Shown piece by piece: positions 15,300 to 23,873 of a DNA stretch of 32,745 nt. The position numbers and the translations under genes are program-made. Position 1 is the stretch's first letter, and each line of letters opens with the position of its first letter. A model generated the notes under the pieces. The model was not told the origin of the DNA and did no database searches. It saw only the letters and a list, made by a program, of their open reading frames with translations. This DNA comes from Anaerolineaceae bacterium (GTDB lineage Bacteria; Chloroflexota; Anaerolineae; Anaerolineales; Anaerolineaceae): assembly GCA_002702705.1 (NCBI GenBank), contig PABH01000054.1, positions 1 to 32,745 of the forward strand, in the 5' to 3' direction.

Positions 15300-17591
15300 C
15301 TATCGTGTTAATAAGGGTAAATTGATAGTCCACTGTAAATCGCCGATAATCGGTGCGTTTCCCTGACCGGTATAACTACTAAATAAAGTTGGATTGGAAG
15401 GATCTAGACCTTTACGAAAACGCATGGGAGGCGTGATTATATTGCCAGAGCCATCTAACAACGCATAATACAAATAATCACTCCAATCTTCATCACCCCA
15501 GGTCAAGATGCCATGACCAAATTCGTCATAGGTTACTGAAACCACACCCATTTCGCGGTTATCCGGGGAATCCAAATCCACTGGGCCAGCACTTAATAAA
15601 TCACCCTCAGCATTCAACATCACATAGGCGATTCGGTTGCTGTTGGTATTGGTCCACGCTATCAGGATATTACTACCAGGAAGCTGCACCACATCCTGCC
15701 CACGTCCATAACTATTATTAATTGTTCTTTCAGTCTTATAAACTGAACCGTCTTGATTAAAAATCTGGTATCGAATACTGAATTCTTTTGATATATTATC
15801 AAAAACATAATAAGTTAATAAAAATTTATTCGAAGACAAAGCCGTGACCATTGGGTTTAAGTAATTCAAATTATCACTTTGGCTGTCTGTAATTTGTTCC
15901 TTGGTATGGATTACGTCACCATCCTGATCATATACCGCTATTACCATATCCGTGTTTTGATTTACGGTATTGCGTTTATCCCAAACCAAAAAAGCATAAC
16001 TATTTGAATTTACCGCAATGCTGGGTGCCTCCATTGCGTACTGAGGATTACTATTCTGTGAAATATTTATTGGAGATACAATGTGATTTCCTTGCTGGTC
16101 CAACCATACAAAGTATGAATTTGAATCAATCAACTGTATCTCTAGCCCCAACGTATACCTATTACGAATATACGCGATTGCAATTTGATTTCCATTTTTT
16201 GCAGCAATAGCTGGTGAAGAATCCTTAACACTGACGGGTTTATCAGTATTATCCTCTAATTCAATTATCTTGGGGAGTGTAGAAGAAGTTGTATTAAATA
16301 ATGCAAATTGAATATTTTTATAAAAACCTTTTAACTCTTCCCACGCGAATAAATAACGTTGGTCATTTACAGCAGCCAAGGACAAGGATGCACCGGTAAA
16401 ATAATTACCTACATCTTGATCAAACTGTCTTTCCAGGGTAGTAACCTGTGCGATTACTCCAGCCGCGTTATCATTCAGGCCTAGTAAAAAAGGAGCTGCA
16501 TTGGCCGCTTGAAGGACTACTTCAAATTTTCTGGAAGGATCTACCATTGAAGTAGCCCGAATTATATCTTTACAAAATTCACCAATGACCGAATTTTCCG
16601 GACTTGATATTTTAACCTTTATTAACTTGCTGTTTCGAGCTCCTAATATTCCTGTATCAACGATTCCATCTCCGGTGCTATCCGTAAGGGGATTAAGGTT
16701 TTCATCAAAAAATTGAACTGTCCAATCTTGACCACCATCAAGACTTTTTTCAAGATTAAACGGGCTATCTACAGTCCCCGTGTTAAAAAGTGTTAAATCA
16801 AAGATGGTTTCTTGATTTTCTATAAAAGCACTTTGGTACAACGGTTTTATTTTTAAGTGAACACCCGGTCCTGGGTAGGTAAATTTAATTACGGAGTTTG
16901 ATGTTAACCCATCTTGATGATACAAATATTCCACCCCATCAATTCCATCCGGTCCTTCAATCCCGACTGTCGCCTCGTTTAAAATACTGCTTAACAAATT
17001 TTCATACACAAAATAAATATCACCGCTATTGGTCAGAATAACTTGAAAACTATTGTAATTGGAAGATTCTTCTTCCCCTCTCTTAAGCACTTTATTCCAT
17101 TGAATACGCGTTTGATTTCCTTCTGCTTTATAATAAACTTCCCATGCCCAATGATTTTCCACGCCTGAGGTATTAACAAAAAAATCATCCCAAAAAGGAG
17201 CGATGATATTATTCGGTGCAAAATCCCCCGGAATAACGGAACTGGAAGAGTATATTTCACTGAAATAATATTCAAAAGTTAAATACCCATTCGTGCTGGC
17301 ATAAACCTGGCTATAAGTATTTTCAAAAAAAGGAAAATTGAATCCCAGTGGAATAACACCACTAAACTCATCATCCAACTGTATTTGATTGGTGCCTGTG
17401 TATTCTGCAACTGGGATGCCAGTTATACTGATATCCTCCCAATAATCACCAAACGTGAGGGTATCATCGACTGTATACCCAAAAGCATTCTCTGCGGAGA
17501 AAAGCTGTGAGGGCTGCGCCTGGACCGGTACGGGAAATACAGGCAGTAAAAAACCGAGTAGGATAAGGATAATAAAACATCTTTTTGTCAT
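15300..17591 (-). CDS. Large secreted protein with nidogen-like N-domain and beta-propeller-like C-terminus
   Basis: 763 aa from ATG 17591 (AAAGGA about seven bases upstream). The signal peptide ends near VQA-Q at 25/26. Residues about 30-240 show the pattern LGFNFPFFENTYSQVYASTNGYLTF, IIAPFWDDFFV, RIQWNKV and NSGDIYFVYE, which resembles the beta-sandwich often appended to secreted proteases and adhesins. A segment near 255-370 looks like a CARDB/NEW3-type Ig domain (DLTLFNTGTVDSPFNL) with a DSTGDGIVDTG calcium-type loop. The C-terminal ~380 residues hold repeated strands such as DQRYLFAWEEL, YAFLVWDKRN, ILIAWTNTN and GILTWGDEDW, each about 50-60 residues apart, suggesting a beta-propeller. 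No catalytic motif. It is encoded 11 nt after the TadE-PKD gene and may be displayed by it (inference). Confidence 0.72.
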   Translation of the reverse strand: MTKRCFIILILLGFLLPVFPVPVQAQPSQLFSAENAFGYTVDDTLTFGDYWEDISITGIPVAEYTGTNQIQLDDEFSGVIPLGFNFPFFENTYSQVYASTNGYLTFEYYFSEIYSSSSVIPGDFAPNNIIAPFWDDFFVNTSGVENHWAWEVYYKAEGNQTRIQWNKVLKRGEEESSNYNSFQVILTNSGDIYFVYENLLSSILNEATVGIEGPDGIDGVEYLYHQDGLTSNSVIKFTYPGPGVHLKIKPLYQSAFIENQETIFDLTLFNTGTVDSPFNLEKSLDGGQDWTVQFFDENLNPLTDSTGDGIVDTGILGARNSKLIKVKISSPENSVIGEFCKDIIRATSMVDPSRKFEVVLQAANAAPFLLGLNDNAAGVIAQVTTLERQFDQDVGNYFTGASLSLAAVNDQRYLFAWEELKGFYKNIQFALFNTTSSTLPKIIELEDNTDKPVSVKDSSPAIAAKNGNQIAIAYIRNRYTLGLEIQLIDSNSYFVWLDQQGNHIVSPINISQNSNPQYAMEAPSIAVNSNSYAFLVWDKRNTVNQNTDMVIAVYDQDGDVIHTKEQITDSQSDNLNYLNPMVTALSSNKFLLTYYVFDNISKEFSIRYQIFNQDGSVYKTERTINNSYGRGQDVVQLPGSNILIAWTNTNSNRIAYVMLNAEGDLLSAGPVDLDSPDNREMGVVSVTYDEFGHGILTWGDEDWSDYLYYALLDGSGNIITPPMRFRKGLDPSNPTLFSSYTGQGNAPIIGDLQWTINLPLLTR

Positions 17592-17602
17592 CTTATTATC
17601 CT

Positions 17603-19183
17603 TTATCTGGCAGCCGGTGGTGACACCTGGCACACGTTGTAAGGGTTATCACCTAATTGAATCGTTAATATAGTGGCTTCGATTTGATAAAATTTATCAC
17701 TAAACACCAGGGTTAATTGTTTGGTTTGTCCTGGAGCTAAGGAAAGATCTGCATTGTCATTCCAGGTGTTCGTCGCACCAGAAGATTGGTAAATGGAAAC
17801 CGGGGACGAAAGATTGCCTTCCCAAATTGCCGGTACACCCCACAGGACTTGTTGTAAGGTGGCATTCTGTGTTTGATTAAACCCAACCCACAAAACCTGC
17901 AGGCTTTTGATGTAAAAGGTTACATCATTTTGCGTGCCTTGATTGGTTAGTGTGAACCAATATTTTTCTTTTGCATCGGTCGCCGCTGTAGTCCAACGTA
18001 ATTGATCACAAGGAATTAAGGTTGGTGTTGGGGTTGGCGGAATCGGCGTGGGGGTCGGTGTCATGGTTGGGGTTGGTGTCATGGTCGGGGTCGGTGTCAA
18101 GGTGGGTGTTGCGGTTGGGCCAGGATTAACAGTGATTCTGACGGTATCCGACCCGGACAAAGGTTCTCCATCCGTAGCGGTCAAACGTAAAACATATTCA
18201 CCGGGTGCGGAGAAGCTGGCATTTGTATCCTCAAAATCGGGATTGTTAAAACTAACGGAGCCCGGCCCACTCACGACGGTCCAAAGATAGGTTAATTCTG
18301 TCGGAATCGGGTATCCATCATCGGTAACGGTAGCGTTGATTCCTGCTTCAGCCGGCAATGTCACTTCCAGTTCAGGCCCAGCATCAACAACCGGAGCCTG
18401 ATTATCAGGATAAACGGTAATGGTAACGGTATCGCTGTCTGTAAAGGAGCCATTCACTGCTGTTATCATTAAAATATAATCTCCGGGGGAGGAAAATGTA
18501 ACAACAGGATCTTCGATTGTATTGTCATTAAAACTGACAGTGCCGGGGCCGCTGCTTAAAACCCACGTGATGGCAGGCATGGGACCACTTGGCACGGTAA
18601 CGGTGCCATTCAGGGTATAAGTATCCGTAGGCAGTTCAATTGTGTCATCCGGACCGGCATCCACCACTGGTGGGAGCGGAACTGGCGTGCGAGGCAGCGG
18701 GGTTGGCGGAGGTGTACCCAAAATATCGATGTCTTTCATAATGGTGCGGCCGTTCGAAGCAACGATCGGTACGGGTGGTATGATTCCAAATATCGGTTGG
18801 TAAACGGAAGATACCTGCACCACAACACGATCACCGAGTTGTGTTGGGTTGGGGCAGGAGCCAATTACTGTACCGGGTTCGGATTCATAAGAAATGGCAA
18901 TATCGGAAGCCGTGATGCCACCGATAAAACCGGTGTCTACTGCTGTTTGGATAATGCCAGCACAATCTTGTTCGTGCGGTATCCCCGATGGGGTTAACCC
19001 AACCGAGGAACCATATCTTGCTGCCTCTCGACTTGCCGTATAAACCGAACTATATACAATAAAAAAACGAGACATTTCAATTACACCAAAAACGGCCAGA
19101 AGAAAAATCGGTAAAGCCAGGGCAAATTCGACCATGCCTTGTGCTTTTTCCTGTCGTTTGAAATATTTTCGGGGTTTTTGCAT
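17603..19183 (-). CDS. TadE-like protein fused to two PKD/Ig domains, a Thr-Pro linker and a C-terminal beta domain
   Basis: 526 aa from ATG 19183; GGTGG lies about six bases upstream, and the longer frame begins at a TTG without such a site. Residues about 15-65 are a full TadE module (QGMVEFALALPIFLLAVFGV, then YTASREAARYG). A ~90-residue extracellular part of TadE type follows. Next are two tandem PKD/REJ-like domains (each starting VVDAGP and ending DTVTITV or DTVRITV, about 165-350), a Thr-Pro-rich linker of about 35 residues (DNA 18019-18112), and a ~135-residue beta-rich C-terminal domain beginning CDQLRW. TadE proteins are usually 150-200 aa, so this fusion is unusual: a pseudopilin-type anchor carrying adhesion modules. 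First gene of the five-gene cluster. Confidence 0.85.
   Translation of the reverse strand: MQKPRKYFKRQEKAQGMVEFALALPIFLLAVFGVIEMSRFFIVYSSVYTASREAARYGSSVGLTPSGIPHEQDCAGIIQTAVDTGFIGGITASDIAISYESEPGTVIGSCPNPTQLGDRVVVQVSSVYQPIFGIIPPVPIVASNGRTIMKDIDILGTPPPTPLPRTPVPLPPVVDAGPDDTIELPTDTYTLNGTVTVPSGPMPAITWVLSSGPGTVSFNDNTIEDPVVTFSSPGDYILMITAVNGSFTDSDTVTITVYPDNQAPVVDAGPELEVTLPAEAGINATVTDDGYPIPTELTYLWTVVSGPGSVSFNNPDFEDTNASFSAPGEYVLRLTATDGEPLSGSDTVRITVNPGPTATPTLTPTPTMTPTPTMTPTPTPIPPTPTPTLIPCDQLRWTTAATDAKEKYWFTLTNQGTQNDVTFYIKSLQVLWVGFNQTQNATLQQVLWGVPAIWEGNLSSPVSIYQSSGATNTWNDNADLSLAPGQTKQLTLVFSDKFYQIEATILTIQLGDNPYNVCQVSPPAAR
18019..18112 (-). repeat. Degenerate tandem repeat coding the Thr-Pro linker
   Basis: Tandem GT-rich units on the plus strand (GGGGTCGGTGTC and variants, about 12-18 nt each) encode TPTPT-type repeats on the minus strand. 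It is a slippage-prone interdomain linker inside the TadE fusion gene, not a separate element. Confidence 0.85.
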
Positions 19184-19210
19184 TTTATACCACCTTATCA
19201 ATGAACCAAT

Positions 19211-19249
19211 AAAAAAGACTATCCTACTGTAAATAGGATAGTTTTTTTA
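19211..19249 (-). terminator. Hairpin terminator after the response regulator, at the head of the Tad-like cluster
   Basis: ACTATCCTA (19218-19226) / TAGGATAGT (19234-19242), perfect 9-bp stem with 7-nt loop, with T runs on both sides. On the minus strand it follows the response regulator stop by about 90 nt and lies 28 nt before the TadE-PKD start codon. I see no strong promoter between it and that gene, so some readthrough or attenuation is possible. Confidence 0.8.
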
Positions 19250-19337
19250 TTGGTTTTTTTGTATTCGTATCTCCCCTAAATTTGTTGCAAAAAACCCACT
19301 AAATCTACTAAGGGAATTACTTAGGAGTATTAATCGC

Positions 19338-19985
19338 TTATTCAGAATCTTCTGGAATGATCCCCCGTTTTATCGCAAATCGAATCAAATCTATCTGTGA
19401 TTTAAAATTAAGTTTTCGCATTAAATTGGCACGATGCACCTCAACGGTACGGGGGCTTATCGATAAGGTAGTCCCAATATCATTATTACTATGTCCTTCA
19501 GCCACCAATTGAAAAATTTCTCTTTCCCGGTTTGTTAACGTGTTATATGGATCACTCTCTTCCGATTGCGCCATCTGGGAATAAACTTCAATCGCTTTTT
19601 CAGCAAATGGTGAACTTAAGTAACGCTGTCCTAACGCGGCTTTTCGTACCGCCGTAATTAATTCCGTTTTTGTACTATCTTTTAATACGTAACCAAAAGC
19701 GCCGTTTCGTAAAGCTTCAATGACGTAGGCCTCGTTATTGTGCATGGATAAAATAACGACATGGGTAATATCCCTTACCTGGCGCGTTACTTCCAGGCCA
19801 TTTAACATGGGCATCATCAAATCGAGAACCAAAACATCTGGTTTTAATTGTTCTGTTAACTGTTTTGCTTCTAAACCATTACTGGCTTCTCCAATTACCT
19901 GAAAGTCCTGTTGGGATTCTAAAACCAATTTAAACCCTTCCCGAACAATATGATGATCATCCGCCAACACCAATTTAATTGTCAT
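19338..19985 (-). CDS. NarL/LuxR-family response regulator
   Basis: 215 aa from ATG 19985. The receiver domain (1-120) has acidic pocket D9-D10, phosphoacceptor D55 in LVLDLMMP, the Ser/Thr switch (VVILSMH) and K105-region (YVLKDS). The C-terminal LuxR-type HTH (about 148-210) contains LTNREREIFQLVAEGHSNNDIG and SPRTVEVHRANLMRKL. GAGGAG lies ten bases upstream of ATG. The gene overlaps the end of the kinase gene by 11 nt, so the two are coupled and form a cognate pair. Targets are not encoded in the sequence; the adjacent surface cluster downstream is the nearest candidate. Confidence 0.95.
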   Translation of the reverse strand: MTIKLVLADDHHIVREGFKLVLESQQDFQVIGEASNGLEAKQLTEQLKPDVLVLDLMMPMLNGLEVTRQVRDITHVVILSMHNNEAYVIEALRNGAFGYVLKDSTKTELITAVRKAALGQRYLSSPFAEKAIEVYSQMAQSEESDPYNTLTNREREIFQLVAEGHSNNDIGTTLSISPRTVEVHRANLMRKLNFKSQIDLIRFAIKRGIIPEDSE

Positions 19986-22569
19986 CTGCTTTTTTCTCCT
20001 CAACCGGCAAAGTCACTTTAATTTGGGTTCCCATTCCCTCTGACGATTTTATACTCAATTCACCTTGTAATAACCGAACACGTTCACGCATTCCCATAAT
20101 ACCGCTCCCTTGTTCATTTACCAAGTGTTCCTGATTAAACCCTTTTCCTTCATCAGTTAATTCAATCAATAGTTGATTTTTCACAAATTCAATTTTAACC
20201 ATAACAAATTCAACTTCAGCGTAACGAGCTACATTGGTTAAACTTTCCTGAATGATTCGAAACGCCGTAATCTCTACATTTGATGAAAAACGCTGCCGCT
20301 CAATATTTTGTGTAAAAATGACCTGTATTTCCGTTTGCTGCGTATAGCGCTCAAAAAACCAAATCAGGGTTGATAATAATCCCAGATCATCCAACATACT
20401 AGGCCGCAAATCCAATGAAATTTGTCTTACTTTATTAATTAATTCATTAACCAATTCCTGGGCATGTAATATTCGCTGCTGGTCTTCTTTGGTAGGAAAA
20501 TCTTCAATGGACAACCTTAATTTTAGGGCAGTCAGATACTGGCCAATTTCATCATGCAGTTCACGAGCTAACCACCGGCGCTCATCTTCATGGGCTTGTA
20601 CCAAACGTTCAGATAAATCCTGTAATTGTTCCTGGTTGTTTTGAATTTCAGCTAACAAAATCACATTGGATAAGGCCATTTCTGCCAGATTGCTAAACGA
20701 CCGGAAGAACTGTTTCCGCTGATCGGAAAGCTGCGGTTTTTCTTTGACACCCAAACATAACATCATGATGGGGCTTTTTTCCCAAAATAATGGTAAAACC
20801 ATTAAATAAGGACTTTCCATGACTTTTATATGGTGACTGGTTATTGGTGTTTTCTCGAAAACAACAATTTCTTTGTTCTTAATCTTATCGATATCCGGTT
20901 TATTTTCGGCTGAGATTAATAAAGGATCCATAAATTTAATCGGTAAATTTGCCGAAGCCAAAGGCTCGATCCAATTTTTTTCCTCATTTAGATAACCTAA
21001 CCAGGCAAATTCCACCACAAATTGTTCTACCGCTAACCGGCATAATTCTTCTTGGGTGGTCTGCAAGGATTGTGTTGCTAAAAACAAACGGGAGACATCG
21101 TATAAAACCTTTAACTCGTCAAAATGTTGTCTGAGCTGAATCTCCAGTCCCTTAAACACAGTCGTATCCCTTGCAACCCCCACAATTCCTTCCGTTTCAT
21201 CAGCTTTGTTTTTTAATGGTGCTAAAGAAATCTGGAAATGCCGAATTTGATCATTAATTTTTGTACTCCATTCGTATATCAGGTGTTCGCCAGCCATTGC
21301 TCGTCGGATCGGTTCTTCATGTGAATTGATCATATCCTCTGAAAAGTATTTATTCATTTCATCCAGGGTAAGATGTGAAAATTCAATTCCATACGATTGG
21401 TAGGCATTTCCGAAAAATTGAATTTGCGACAAGTCTGAATTAACCGAAAAAACGATATCATCAATTGATTCAACCACACCCCTTAATCGTTCTTCCAAAA
21501 GTAATGTTTCATTTCGGGCTGACGCCAATGAATCTAACATTTGATTGACCTTTATACCCAAGGTTGTTAATTCATCTTTACGATCCACAGAAACATATCT
21601 GGTTTGATCCGGTGTTTTTGCAATTTGTTGAACCTCTTCACTCATCCGGAGAACTCTGGTAAGAATTACCCGTTCAATCAAACTATAAATGATTGCAGCA
21701 AAAAATATGGATGATGTCATCAGACCAATCACCATATACAACAATAATATTTCTGTACTGCGTGATGAGGTGCGTGGTTGTTCAATTCTTATGATTAAAG
21801 CAGGATCTTGATTTACGTCTTTGACTAATAAATAACCACCCATAATTGAACTGGTTAATGGAATAGAATACATATCTGCAGTATTTTCTTCAAAAAATCG
21901 CTTCGCAAGCAAAAAATCATTTTCCAGATTAACAGATTGATCAAATTGGACCACTCTAACCGGGAATTGTACTTGTTTGGCAACGACCTGTTTACTTTCT
22001 TCAGTAAAATAGCGGCCAATAATAAACGAGCCTTTGATTGGTCCTTCGCCAAGGGTGGTTAAGATTGGACTGACCGATATCAATAAAGGTTGGTCATCGA
22101 TAAAGATCAAGCCATGCCGAATATCCGTGTTTTCTGAAAAATCTAATAAACCTTCCCCCGTAACCAGCGTTTCTGTGATCTGCTGAGGAAAGGGAAGAAA
22201 AACATGGTTAAGAAGATCATACGAGCCACCGTATAAGATATTCCCTTCCAAATCCAAAATCAGAATAATATTGACCCCCAGATCAGAATAGGTAGATTCG
22301 ACAAGATTATCATTTATATACTCAAAGTTGCCATCATCCACATATTCATAGGTGGCGTTCCATTTTCCCCAATCACCTGAAAAATAATCCAAAATCGTGT
22401 AGTTATTTTCAAATGCAATCCGGGTACGCTGTAAGTTTAAACTACTTTGTTGTGTTTCTTCCGACCGAAAATGTGCACTTAATATTGAACGCAGACTGAT
22501 GGATAAAACCACAGCCAACAGTAAAAATATCGAAAAAATAACAAATAAAGTGGTTTTTCGAAGACTCAC
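19975..22569 (-). CDS. CHASE4-HAMP-PAS-GAF histidine kinase (NarX/DegS-type HisKA_3)
   Basis: 864 aa starting at GTG 22569 (AAAGGTAGG upstream). TM1 is about 8-28. An extracytoplasmic CHASE4-like sensor (about 45-265) has the family pattern DYFSGDWGKWNATYEYVDD. TM2 is about 273-298. It continues with HAMP (about 298-350), PAS (about 362-475), GAF (about 490-640), HisKA_3 with phosphoacceptor H672 (WLARELHDEIGQ), and HATPase_c (about 760-860, with TDEGKGFN and GSGIMGMRERV). This class forms two-component systems with NarL/LuxR regulators, exactly as found immediately downstream with an 11-nt overlap. The external ligand and the GAF ligand are unknown. Confidence 0.95.
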   Translation of the reverse strand: MSLRKTTLFVIFSIFLLLAVVLSISLRSILSAHFRSEETQQSSLNLQRTRIAFENNYTILDYFSGDWGKWNATYEYVDDGNFEYINDNLVESTYSDLGVNIILILDLEGNILYGGSYDLLNHVFLPFPQQITETLVTGEGLLDFSENTDIRHGLIFIDDQPLLISVSPILTTLGEGPIKGSFIIGRYFTEESKQVVAKQVQFPVRVVQFDQSVNLENDFLLAKRFFEENTADMYSIPLTSSIMGGYLLVKDVNQDPALIIRIEQPRTSSRSTEILLLYMVIGLMTSSIFFAAIIYSLIERVILTRVLRMSEEVQQIAKTPDQTRYVSVDRKDELTTLGIKVNQMLDSLASARNETLLLEERLRGVVESIDDIVFSVNSDLSQIQFFGNAYQSYGIEFSHLTLDEMNKYFSEDMINSHEEPIRRAMAGEHLIYEWSTKINDQIRHFQISLAPLKNKADETEGIVGVARDTTVFKGLEIQLRQHFDELKVLYDVSRLFLATQSLQTTQEELCRLAVEQFVVEFAWLGYLNEEKNWIEPLASANLPIKFMDPLLISAENKPDIDKIKNKEIVVFEKTPITSHHIKVMESPYLMVLPLFWEKSPIMMLCLGVKEKPQLSDQRKQFFRSFSNLAEMALSNVILLAEIQNNQEQLQDLSERLVQAHEDERRWLARELHDEIGQYLTALKLRLSIEDFPTKEDQQRILHAQELVNELINKVRQISLDLRPSMLDDLGLLSTLIWFFERYTQQTEIQVIFTQNIERQRFSSNVEITAFRIIQESLTNVARYAEVEFVMVKIEFVKNQLLIELTDEGKGFNQEHLVNEQGSGIMGMRERVRLLQGELSIKSSEGMGTQIKVTLPVEEKKADDN

Positions 22570-22668
22570 AGACCTACCTTTGATTTATTTTAGCGGTTAT
22601 TCTAATCATATACCGAAGGTCCTTTGATCCGCAACTTTTTGGATGGATGATATTAATTGTTTTACGAA

Positions 22669-23688
22669 TCAGTACATCCTATTAGGGTTCGAATCAGATA
22701 CGGAGCGTGCTAATTTTTGTTTTTCGCGTGGACTTAAAAATGCACTTTCCAGGGCGTTGAGCTGCAGTTGTCGAATTTGCTTTTCTGAACAACCGGTTTG
22801 AGGAGCGGCCACATTATATTCATAAGGTAAGGTGATTCCACTGATCGCTGGATCATCACTATGGATGCTAACCAGCAGGCCTTGTTCTAAAAACAATTTT
22901 ACAGGGTGGCTGGCATAATCTTTAACGGAACTGGTTTGGACGTTACTGGTTAAGTTGGCTTCAATCCCAATCTGGTGCCGGAAAAGCAAATCCATTAAGG
23001 AGGGGTCAGATGCAGCTGCTAATCCATGACCGATCCGGCTGGCGCCTAAAATCTGCACTGCCTGGCGAATACTCTCAGGCCCTGCTGATTCTCCGGCGTG
23101 CACGGTGATCTTTAAACCAGCATCACGTGCTTTATCAAATAAATCTTCAAATAATGCGGCTGGAAAATTGGCTTCATCACCTGCCAAATCCAAGCCTGTA
23201 ATTTGGTCGGCGTAGGGTAAAATCGCATCCAATTCCTTTGCTGCGGTTTCTATCCCATAGGTGCGGCTGAGAATGCCCAACAAATTAACCGGCAGTCCGC
23301 TTTCCTGGCTGCCTGCCTGTACCCCATCCAAAACGGCTTCCACCACACCTTTCGGCGATAACTGGTTGGCTTCTGCCATAAACCAGGGGCTAAAACGTAA
23401 TTCGAGATAGTCAATCCCCTCTTGATGCGCATCCAAAACAGCCTCATAACTTACCCTGCGGCAGGTTTCATCATTCACCAACACCTTCATCGGGAGTGTG
23501 AATTTTTCAATAAAAGCCATTACACCCGGCTGACGCTGTGTGATTTGTACATAAGGTTTTAAACCTTCAATTGAATTAGCTGGTAAAGGAATATTAAATT
23601 GATGAGCCAGGTCCAGAATGGTTTCCAGACGAATTGTGCCTTCAATATGGCGGTGAAGATCAATCAGGGGTAAATCTTGTGCGATCAT
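22669..23688 (-). CDS. add: Adenosine deaminase
   Basis: 339 aa, normal family length. Zinc ligands H12 and H14 (LHRH), H197 (VHAGES, with catalytic E200), H221 (RIGHG) and D278-D279 (SIHSDDP) are present. Segments ANLTSNVQTSSV, EYNVAAPQTGCSEKQIRQ and ALESAFLSPREK are close to Escherichia coli Add as I remember it. The enzyme deaminates adenosine and deoxyadenosine to inosine forms in the cytoplasm for purine salvage. AAAGGA is 7 nt before the ATG. A TATAAT lies at 23730-23725 about 37 nt upstream on the same strand, so it is likely monocistronic; no neighbouring purine genes are present. Confidence 0.95.
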   Translation of the reverse strand: MIAQDLPLIDLHRHIEGTIRLETILDLAHQFNIPLPANSIEGLKPYVQITQRQPGVMAFIEKFTLPMKVLVNDETCRRVSYEAVLDAHQEGIDYLELRFSPWFMAEANQLSPKGVVEAVLDGVQAGSQESGLPVNLLGILSRTYGIETAAKELDAILPYADQITGLDLAGDEANFPAALFEDLFDKARDAGLKITVHAGESAGPESIRQAVQILGASRIGHGLAAASDPSLMDLLFRHQIGIEANLTSNVQTSSVKDYASHPVKLFLEQGLLVSIHSDDPAISGITLPYEYNVAAPQTGCSEKQIRQLQLNALESAFLSPREKQKLARSVSDSNPNRMY

Positions 23689-23724
23689 AAAATTTCCTTT
23701 GAATTTATTTTTTCAGGAAAACTT

Positions 23725-23730
23725 ATTATA
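23725..23730 (-). promoter_or_regulatory. -10 box of the adenosine deaminase gene
   Basis: A perfect TATAAT on the minus strand 36 nt before the start codon. The -35 region is poor. It is back-to-back with the promoter of the membrane-protein operon at 23792-23820. Confidence 0.5.
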
Positions 23731-23791
23731 CCCAAAGTCTAAGAACCGAAGCCTGCACGGGGTGTTTGCAAAGTAGCTCTAAAGAAAGCAC

Positions 23792-23820
23792 TTGACTCTT
23801 CTAATAATTCTTGTTATTAT
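23792..23820 (+). promoter_or_regulatory. Sigma-70 type promoter of the membrane-protein/regulator operon
   Basis: TTGACT (23792-23797), exact 17-bp spacer, TATTAT (23815-23820). The predicted transcript starts near 23827, leaving a leader of about 47 nt with a Shine-Dalgarno AAAGGAG. Confidence 0.8.
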
Positions 23821-23831
23821 TTATACAGATA

Positions 23832-23848
23832 ACTTTGCGATACAAAGT
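23832..23848 (+). promoter_or_regulatory. Candidate operator for the HTH_34-type regulator
   Basis: ACTTTG-CGATA-CAAAGT is a perfect 6-bp inverted repeat with a 5-bp centre, starting about 5 nt after the predicted transcription start. Its location fits autorepression by the winged-helix protein encoded as the third gene. The dyad is seen; the binding partner is inferred. Confidence 0.5.
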
Positions 23849-23873
23849 GAATTGCATAACAAAGGAGAGCAAC

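Noticed and set aside
15300-17591. Secreted 763-residue protein as a protease
   Set aside because: It carries the beta domain often attached to secreted proteases, but no Ser-His-Asp, zinc or other catalytic motif is visible.
18019-18290. Plus-strand frame of Gly-Val repeats and a possible CRISPR-like or minisatellite array
   Set aside because: It is the antisense of the Thr-Pro linker in the TadE fusion; units are degenerate, codon-based and without spacers.
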